The translations under genes were made by a program, and so were the position numbers. A stretch of 10,532 nt of DNA, taken from positions 1 through 10,532 of the forward strand of contig CAMDRK010000074.1 in assembly GCA_945906715.1 (NCBI GenBank). The letters are read 5' to 3'. The notes beneath the pieces were generated by a model that saw only the letters and a list, made by a program, of their open reading frames with translations, was not told the origin of the DNA and did no database searches. Below, piece by piece: positions 5,572 through 10,532 of this stretch; the stretch's first letter is position 1; every line of letters starts with the position of its first letter. This stretch comes from Nitrospira lenta. Lineage in GTDB: Bacteria > Nitrospirota > Nitrospiria > Nitrospirales > Nitrospiraceae.

Positions 5572-6735
5572 ATGAATCGAGAGTTGATTTCAGTCATCGA
5601 TGAACTGGGCCGTCAAAAGGGCATCGACAAGAGCCGCGTGATCGGGGCGATCGAAGCCGCTCTTCAAATGGCTGCCAAGAAACGTTTTGGGCAGGCTGAG
5701 AATATTCAAGTCGAGATCGACTCCAAGACCGGTGAGATTTCTGTCGTGTCAAAGAAAATTATCGTCGATGTGGTCACCAATCAAAAAACCGAAGTCTCTC
5801 TTCAGGAGGCTCGCCAGTTCGACGACGAAGCAGAGGTCGGCGATGAGATCGGGTCCGTCATCGAGATGAGCGATTTGGGTCGAATTGCCGCGCAAACCGC
5901 GAAGCAGGTCATCTTCCAGAAGGTCCGGGAGGCTGAATGGGAGGCGGTTCAAAAGGAATACTCCACGCGGCAAGGGGATCTGGTCAACGGCATCATTCTC
6001 GGGGTCGAGCGCCGGAATTACCTGGTGGATCTCGGCAAGACCGAGGCGGTACTGCCGATTCAGGAGCAGATTCCGCGGGAAACCTATCGCGGTGGCGATC
6101 GGGTGAAGGCCATGCTCTTGGAAGTGCGCAGAACTCCGAAGGATGTCCAGGTCATCTTGACGCGGAGCCATCCGCAATTTGTCGCAAAACTCTTCGAGTT
6201 GGAAGTGCCTGAGGTGCTTGAAAAGATCGTTGAGATCAAGTCCATCGTGCGGGAGCCCGGTGATCGGACCAAAATTGCTGTGACCTCTCGCGAGAAGGCG
6301 GTCGATCCGGTCGGGGCCTGTGTGGGGATCAAGGGCTCGCGGGTTCAAGCGGTGGTCCGCGAACTGCGCGGAGAGAAAATCGATATCATTACCTGGACCT
6401 CCGACCCGCGCGTGTTCATCGCCGAGGCGTTGAACCCCGCAAGTATCGAGAAGGTCGGCGTCGATGAGGAAAAGAAGTCGGCGCTGGTCGTCGTCGCAGA
6501 TTCCCAGTTGTCGTTAGCGATCGGAAAGAATGGACAGAATGTGCGGCTGGCCGCTCGTCTGACCGGCTGGAAGATCGACATCATCAGCGCGACGGAATAC
6601 GAAAAGGAAAAGGCCGAACGGGATAAAGAAATCAAGGCGGCGTTGGCGGAGGAAACCGAAGCGCTGCATCAGCAAGAGGAAGCCCGAGAGCAGGAATTAA
6701 AGGCTCGGGCAGAATCGGAGTCGGATGCTCAATAA
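5572..6735 (+). CDS. nusA: Transcription termination/antitermination factor NusA
   Basis: A 387-residue RNA polymerase accessory factor that modulates pausing, intrinsic termination and antitermination. Domains in order are: the NusA N-terminal RNAP-binding domain (about 1-125); an S1 domain from GDLVNG (135) to about 200; KH1 with its loop GIKGSR (252-257); and KH2 with GKNGQN (318-323) in a typical LAIGKNGQNVRLAARL strand-helix. After about residue 340 there is only a highly charged Glu/Lys/Arg-rich helical tail. The C-terminal acidic repeats of the longer enterobacterial protein are absent, which is usual in many phyla. The ATG is preceded by GGAG (5560-5563). infB follows after 32 bases. 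Confidence 0.98.
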   Translation: MNRELISVIDELGRQKGIDKSRVIGAIEAALQMAAKKRFGQAENIQVEIDSKTGEISVVSKKIIVDVVTNQKTEVSLQEARQFDDEAEVGDEIGSVIEMSDLGRIAAQTAKQVIFQKVREAEWEAVQKEYSTRQGDLVNGIILGVERRNYLVDLGKTEAVLPIQEQIPRETYRGGDRVKAMLLEVRRTPKDVQVILTRSHPQFVAKLFELEVPEVLEKIVEIKSIVREPGDRTKIAVTSREKAVDPVGACVGIKGSRVQAVVRELRGEKIDIITWTSDPRVFIAEALNPASIEKVGVDEEKKSALVVVADSQLSLAIGKNGQNVRLAARLTGWKIDIISATEYEKEKAERDKEIKAALAEETEALHQQEEAREQELKARAESESDAQ

Positions 6736-6767
6736 ACCGGATCAAGCGGAGCAGGTGTCATATCCTC

Positions 6768-9344
6768 ATGCGCGTGTATGAATTGGCCAAGCAACTCGGG
6801 ATGGAAAACCGTGATCTCATTCCGGAATTGAAGCGGATGGGTATCGCAGTCTCATCGCATAGCAGCGCGTTGGAAGATGACGTGGTGCAGAAGGCGTTGG
6901 AGAAGCTCGGCCCAAAACTCAAAGGTTCCACCACCACGACCGGCAAGGCGGCAGAGGCCGATGCAGGTTCTGCCGAGCGGGGTAAAGCCAGTATGGTTTC
7001 CGGTCATGCAACGGGAGCCAAGGCCGGGTCGGCCCAGGCGATTCCGGCAGCGGATGCGTCTCCCAAGTCCGATAAGCGCCGTATTCTGATCAAGCGCAAG
7101 AGAGCCGATGACGCTCCGGCGGAAGAGGCCGTATCTCTGCCCGCAGTTGAATCGGCAAGCGCAAGCGGAGCGCTCATCGATACCCTCGTGAGCAGCCCTC
7201 CACCGGCGGCGATTCTGCAAGCCGAGACGGCAACCGTTGCGCCTGTTGATCGGACGGCGACGCCCGGTCAGCCCAATCTGACAACCGGAGCGGTGACCGC
7301 TCCGGTTCCCGCGACTCCTGTCAAGCCTTCCGTTGTGTCAAGTATCGATGTGATCACAGGAAAGAAGAAGACCCTTTCTCTTGAAGAGATGCAAGCCGAG
7401 GGGCTTAAAGAGAAGGGGAAGAAAGCTCGTAAGCCGGGCCGTACAAGGGAAGAGGAAGAGCTTCGACTCCGTGAAGATGCGGCTCGCTGGCAGGATCTTC
7501 GTGCCATCCCGGCGCAGCAGCGCCGCGACGATCGCAGCAAGCATGTGCATCACAGCACACCGGGGGAAGTGACCAAGCCTCGGAGGAAGAGCTTCAAGCT
7601 GACGCCTGGCATGACGGTAAAGGAATTTGCCGAGCTGATCGGACAGCGCCCGGCCGACATCATGCGCAAGCTGATGGATATGGGCCAGATGCTCACGTTC
7701 AATCAGACCATGAATGTCGACGCAGCGGTGATCATTGCGGAAGAGAACGGGATCAAGATCGATCTCTCGACGGAGAAGGTCGGAGAAGAGTTGTTGGAGT
7801 CCGTCGTGCAGACAGAGGAAGATCTCCAGCTTGAGCCCCGGCCGCCGGTGGTCACGATCATGGGCCATGTCGATCACGGCAAGACCTCGCTGCTCGATGC
7901 CATCAGGCAAACGAAGGTGGCGGAAGGCGAGGCCGGTGGGATTACGCAGCATATCGGCGCCTACACGGTTGCGGTCCGTGGGAAACAGGTGACGTTTCTG
8001 GACACGCCGGGACACGAAGCCTTCACTGCTATGCGGGGCCGTGGCGCCAAGATTACCGACATCGTCATTCTGGTTGTAGCCGCAGACGATGGAGTGATGC
8101 CGCAAACGATCGAAGCGATCAATCACGCCAGAGCCGCGTCCGTTCCGATGATTGTGGCTATCAACAAGATCGACAAGCCTGGCGCCAATTCCGATCGTGT
8201 AAAGAATGCATTGTCTGAACATGGACTCATCTCCGAGTCCTGGGGCGGGGACACGATTATGGTGGAGGTCTCGGCCAAAGAGAAGACCGGCCTGGACACC
8301 TTGTTGGAAATGATTCTCCTGCAATCCGAGGTGCTCGAACTGAAGGCTGACCCACATCGGTTGGCGAAGGGCGTTGTCGTGGAGGCCAAGCTGGAGCGAG
8401 GACGTGGCCCGGTGGCGACGGTGCTGGTTCAGAGCGGGACGCTCCGCGTCGGCGATGTGTTCGTCGTCGGGATTGTGAGCGGGAAGGTTCGCGCGTTGAT
8501 TACGCATACCGGCGCAAAGGTGCATGAGGCCGGTCCTTCTATCCCGGTAGAAGTGGCCGGACTTCCCGGTGTGCCGTCCGCCGGCGATGTATTTCAGGTT
8601 GTCAAGGATGAGCGGGTTGCGCGGGAGATTGCCGAAAATCGAGCGCATAAGCAGCGAACGGCTGATTTGTCCGGGTCAGCGAAGGTCACGCTCGACGACC
8701 TGTTTGCCAAAATTAAAGAAGGATCAGTCAAGGAGCTGGCGCTGGTCATCAAGTCTGACGTCCAAGGGTCGGCTGAAGCGCTGACCGTAGGCGTCGAAAA
8801 ACTCGCGACCGCCGCAGTCAAGCTGCGAGTCATTCACAGCGGTGTCGGTGGGATCACCGAGTCAGACGTGTTGCTGGCCGCTGCGTCGAACGCCATTGTT
8901 GTCGGGTTCAATGTCAGGCCGGAGCCGAAAGCTTCCGCCCTGGCTGAACAGCAAGGCGTCGATGTCAGGCTGTACACCATTATTTATGACGCGATGGCCG
9001 AAATTAAGGCCGCGATGGAAGGGCTGCTCGAACCGACGCTCAAGGAGCGGACGTTGGGCAGGGCCGAGGTGCGGCAGGTCTTTACGGTGTCCAAGGCCGG
9101 TGTCATTGCGGGGGCCTATGTGGTGGATGGCACGATCACCCGTGCGGCTGTGGGTGTTCGAGTGCTTCGTGACAACGTGGTGGTCTATGCAGGAAAGCTC
9201 GGATCGTTGCGCCGCTTCAAGGATGACGTCCGTGAAGTGCAGCAGGGATATGAATGTGGAATCAGCGTCGAGAATTTTAACGATGTCAAAGCCGGGGACA
9301 TCATCGAAGCCTATGCCATCGACAAGATTGCCGCAAAGCTCTGA
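6768..9344 (+). CDS. infB: Translation initiation factor IF-2
   Basis: An 858-residue GTPase that places initiator fMet-tRNA on the 30S subunit and promotes 50S joining. Residues 1-47 form a first IF2-N helical domain (MRVYELAKQLGMENRDL). An Ala/Pro/Lys/Glu-rich linker runs to about 265, and a second IF2-N domain spans about 275-330 (GMTVKEFAELIGQRPADI). The G domain has P-loop GHVDHGKT (366-373), DTPGH (412-416), NKID (466-469) and the SAK motif (502-504). Beta-barrel domain II, domain III (KSDVQGSAEAL) and the C-terminal fMet-tRNA-binding barrel follow and appear complete. The ribosome binding site is modest, AGGTG at 6753-6757. No L7Ae-like or YlxR gene separates it from nusA, unlike in Firmicutes. 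Confidence 0.98.
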   Translation: MRVYELAKQLGMENRDLIPELKRMGIAVSSHSSALEDDVVQKALEKLGPKLKGSTTTTGKAAEADAGSAERGKASMVSGHATGAKAGSAQAIPAADASPKSDKRRILIKRKRADDAPAEEAVSLPAVESASASGALIDTLVSSPPPAAILQAETATVAPVDRTATPGQPNLTTGAVTAPVPATPVKPSVVSSIDVITGKKKTLSLEEMQAEGLKEKGKKARKPGRTREEEELRLREDAARWQDLRAIPAQQRRDDRSKHVHHSTPGEVTKPRRKSFKLTPGMTVKEFAELIGQRPADIMRKLMDMGQMLTFNQTMNVDAAVIIAEENGIKIDLSTEKVGEELLESVVQTEEDLQLEPRPPVVTIMGHVDHGKTSLLDAIRQTKVAEGEAGGITQHIGAYTVAVRGKQVTFLDTPGHEAFTAMRGRGAKITDIVILVVAADDGVMPQTIEAINHARAASVPMIVAINKIDKPGANSDRVKNALSEHGLISESWGGDTIMVEVSAKEKTGLDTLLEMILLQSEVLELKADPHRLAKGVVVEAKLERGRGPVATVLVQSGTLRVGDVFVVGIVSGKVRALITHTGAKVHEAGPSIPVEVAGLPGVPSAGDVFQVVKDERVAREIAENRAHKQRTADLSGSAKVTLDDLFAKIKEGSVKELALVIKSDVQGSAEALTVGVEKLATAAVKLRVIHSGVGGITESDVLLAAASNAIVVGFNVRPEPKASALAEQQGVDVRLYTIIYDAMAEIKAAMEGLLEPTLKERTLGRAEVRQVFTVSKAGVIAGAYVVDGTITRAAVGVRVLRDNVVVYAGKLGSLRRFKDDVREVQQGYECGISVENFNDVKAGDIIEAYAIDKIAAKL

Positions 9345-9360
9345 GGCGTGAGTCTGCCCC

Positions 9361-9648
9361 GTGGGTATCATCGTCGGACTCTGTACGGTCGAGTTATTCA
9401 TCCCCGAGAGTCAGTCGTTGAAGGATAAGCGGCGGGTGCTGTTGAGTCTTAAAGATCGATTGCGGGAGAGGTTCAATCTCTCCGTTGCCGAGGTCGATGG
9501 ACAAGATTTGTGGCAGAAGGCCGTGTTGGGGCTTGCCTGCGTGGCCAATGAAGGGCGACATGTCAATCAAGTATGTGACCAGGCGCTGAACCTGATTCGG
9601 GGCATCCCCACGGTGGAAATCGTCCAATCGCGAGTGGAATTGTTGTGA
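9361..9648 (+). CDS. ylxP: YlxP/DUF503 family protein
   Basis: A 95-residue protein of full family length. The DUF503 pattern is present: an N-terminal strand (IIVGLCTVELFIPES), then the SLKDKRRVLLSLKDRLRERFNLSVAEVD signature at about 19-46, and a C-terminal strand ending VEIVQSRVELL. The fold is a small ferredoxin-like alpha/beta domain. Its position between infB and rbfA is the same as ylxP in Bacillus, which supports the assignment; the molecular role is not firmly established but is thought to be linked to ribosomes. It starts with GTG 16 bases after infB with only a weak GAGG upstream, so coupling to infB translation is likely. Confidence 0.92.
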   Translation: MGIIVGLCTVELFIPESQSLKDKRRVLLSLKDRLRERFNLSVAEVDGQDLWQKAVLGLACVANEGRHVNQVCDQALNLIRGIPTVEIVQSRVELL

Positions 9649-9660
9649 CGGCAGCATCCC

Positions 9661-9668
9661 AGGGGGAG
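9661..9668 (+). promoter_or_regulatory. Ribosome binding site that decides the rbfA start
   Basis: AGGGGGAG lies six bases before the GTG at 9675. The alternative GTG at 9645, which overlaps the ylxP stop, has only the weaker GAGTGGA nearby. Confidence 0.75.
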
Positions 9669-9674
9669 CGCGCA

Positions 9675-10070
9675 GTGGCCAAGACCGGATATCATCGGGC
9701 CGATCGTGTCGCCGATCAAATCCGCATGGAAGTGGCCGATATCCTCATGCGGAAAATCAAGGACCCGCGCGTGCAGTCCGTGACCGTGACCGACGTAAAA
9801 TTGACCAGCGATCTGCGGATTGCGCGTGTGTTCGTGACGACCATGGGCACGGAAGAAGAAGAGCGGAACGTCTTTGCTGGGCTGGCTCAAGCCAATGGGT
9901 TCGTGCGCGGTGAACTGGGTCGTCGGCTCTCGCTCCGGTATTTGCCGGAGATTGTTTTTGCCAAGGATGTCAGCGGGCCGAGAGGCGATCGGGTCTTGAA
10001 GTTGTTGGACGACCTCCATGTTGATACGGAGGCCGAGGGCGAGTCATCCGAAGAGCAGGGGAGTTCGTAG
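9675..10070 (+). CDS. rbfA: 30S ribosome-binding factor RbfA
   Basis: A 131-residue cytoplasmic assembly factor that binds the 30S subunit and helps maturation of the 16S rRNA 5' end. The start MAKTGYHRADRVADQI and the IKDPRVQSVTVTDVKLTSDLRIARVFV region (about 28-54) are typical. The type-II KH-like fold continues through RRLSLRYLPEIVFAKD, followed by an acidic Glu/Ser-rich tail. I chose the GTG at 9675 because a strong AGGGGGAG precedes it and because the protein then begins like known RbfA. The GTG at 9645 would overlap the ylxP stop (GTGA) and add ten residues; it cannot be excluded. Confidence 0.95.
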   Translation: MAKTGYHRADRVADQIRMEVADILMRKIKDPRVQSVTVTDVKLTSDLRIARVFVTTMGTEEEERNVFAGLAQANGFVRGELGRRLSLRYLPEIVFAKDVSGPRGDRVLKLLDDLHVDTEAEGESSEEQGSS

Positions 10071-10080
10071 CGGCAGGGGC

Positions 10081-10532
10081 ATGATGATGGATCTTGCACA
10101 GAGTTGCGCCGCCGTCGACGGCGTGCTGACAATGAAAAAAGAATCCGGGTGGACCTCCCATGATGTCGTCGCGAAAATTCGACATCTTCTCGGCGGAGTC
10201 AAGGTCGGTCATGCCGGCACGCTCGATCCTGCCGCGACGGGAGTCTTGCCTCTGCTGATCGGGAAGGGAACCCGCATTGCTGAATATCTTGTTGAGTGGG
10301 ACAAGGAATATCGCGCCGTATTGCGCCTCGGTGAGACGACTGATACACAGGATGCGACGGGAACAGTCTTGGTACGCTGCGCGACGGACTGCGTAACGCC
10401 GGAGGCGATCCATGCGGCGGTCGATCGATTTCGCGGGCCGATCGAGCAAATGCCTCCGATGTATTCGGCGGTGAAGGTCGGGGGCGTGCCTCTGTATAAG
10501 TCCGCTCGGGCGGGCAAAACGATTGCGCGGGA
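10081..10532 (+). CDS. truB: tRNA pseudouridine-55 synthase TruB (3' partial)
   Basis: This converts uridine 55 in the T-loop of tRNAs to pseudouridine. The first 150 residues, about half of the usual protein, are in the window and the frame is open to the right edge. DGVLTMKKESGWTSHDVV (13-30) is the usual N-terminal strand-helix. GHAGTLDPAATGVL (about 43-56) contains the catalytic Asp49. YRAVLRLGETTDTQDATG and MPPMYSAVKVGG are further conserved TruB segments. Three in-frame ATGs stand in tandem at 10081, 10084 and 10087. AGGGG at 10075-10079 is best spaced for the third, so the real protein may begin two residues later than given. It lies 10 bases after rbfA, the usual order. Confidence 0.96.
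   Translation, partial: MMMDLAQSCAAVDGVLTMKKESGWTSHDVVAKIRHLLGGVKVGHAGTLDPAATGVLPLLIGKGTRIAEYLVEWDKEYRAVLRLGETTDTQDATGTVLVRCATDCVTPEAIHAAVDRFRGPIEQMPPMYSAVKVGGVPLYKSARAGKTIAR

Noticed and set aside
5749..6348. 199-codon minus-strand open frame
   Set aside because: It is a shadow of nusA, which has complete S1 and KH motifs in the plus frame.
7338..8648. 436-codon open frame on the minus strand
   Set aside because: It lies wholly antisense to the conserved GTPase and flanking domains of infB. It has no recognisable family or ribosome binding site, and is a by-product of the codon bias of infB.
1..10532. Mobile element, CRISPR array, toxin-antitoxin or defence system
   Set aside because: There are no transposase motifs, terminal inverted repeats, regularly spaced repeats, or small paired genes of known defence types. 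The right half is a core housekeeping operon and the left half consists of recognisable single-domain proteins.

Overview
The window looks like ordinary chromosome from a Gram-negative, moderately GC-rich bacterium. I infer the Nitrospirota (Nitrospira-like). The grounds are an Allochromatium-type 2[4Fe-4S] ferredoxin, an exported nitrosocyanin-like cupredoxin, a membrane-anchored DUF192 protein and the gene order. The taxon is inferred from protein character, not proved by a marker gene.

Left part (1 to about 2800): the 3' part of a membrane-embedded spermidine-synthase-like gene runs in from the left edge. A 248-base gap with a near-perfect 20-base palindrome follows, then a monocistronic exported cupredoxin with a strong ribosome binding site and a strong terminator. 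A convergent ferredoxin gene on the minus strand has its own terminator hairpin and a good sigma-70 promoter.

Middle (about 2660 to 4892): a divergent plus-strand promoter opens a compact four-gene cluster. It encodes a membrane-anchored DUF192 protein, a Rieske-type [2Fe-2S] ferredoxin, a small chagasin-like (I42) protein whose start overlaps the Rieske stop, and a D-amino-acid aminotransferase (Dat) two bases further on. The spacing says operon; no shared pathway is obvious.

Right part (about 4898 to 10532): the classical transcription/translation operon rimP - nusA - infB - ylxP (DUF503) - rbfA - truB, with truB cut by the right edge. It begins with a short leader containing a terminator-like hairpin that matches the known rimP-leader attenuator class. 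These genes cover 30S maturation (RimP, RbfA), transcription elongation and termination (NusA), initiation (IF2) and tRNA pseudouridylation (TruB). All six encoded proteins look intact, apart from the truncation of truB.

I found no mobile element, CRISPR array, tRNA, rRNA or clearly novel multi-gene system. The items most worth a second look are the cupredoxin's copper-ligand set, the intergenic palindrome, the Rieske/I42 coupling and the expanded ferredoxin.
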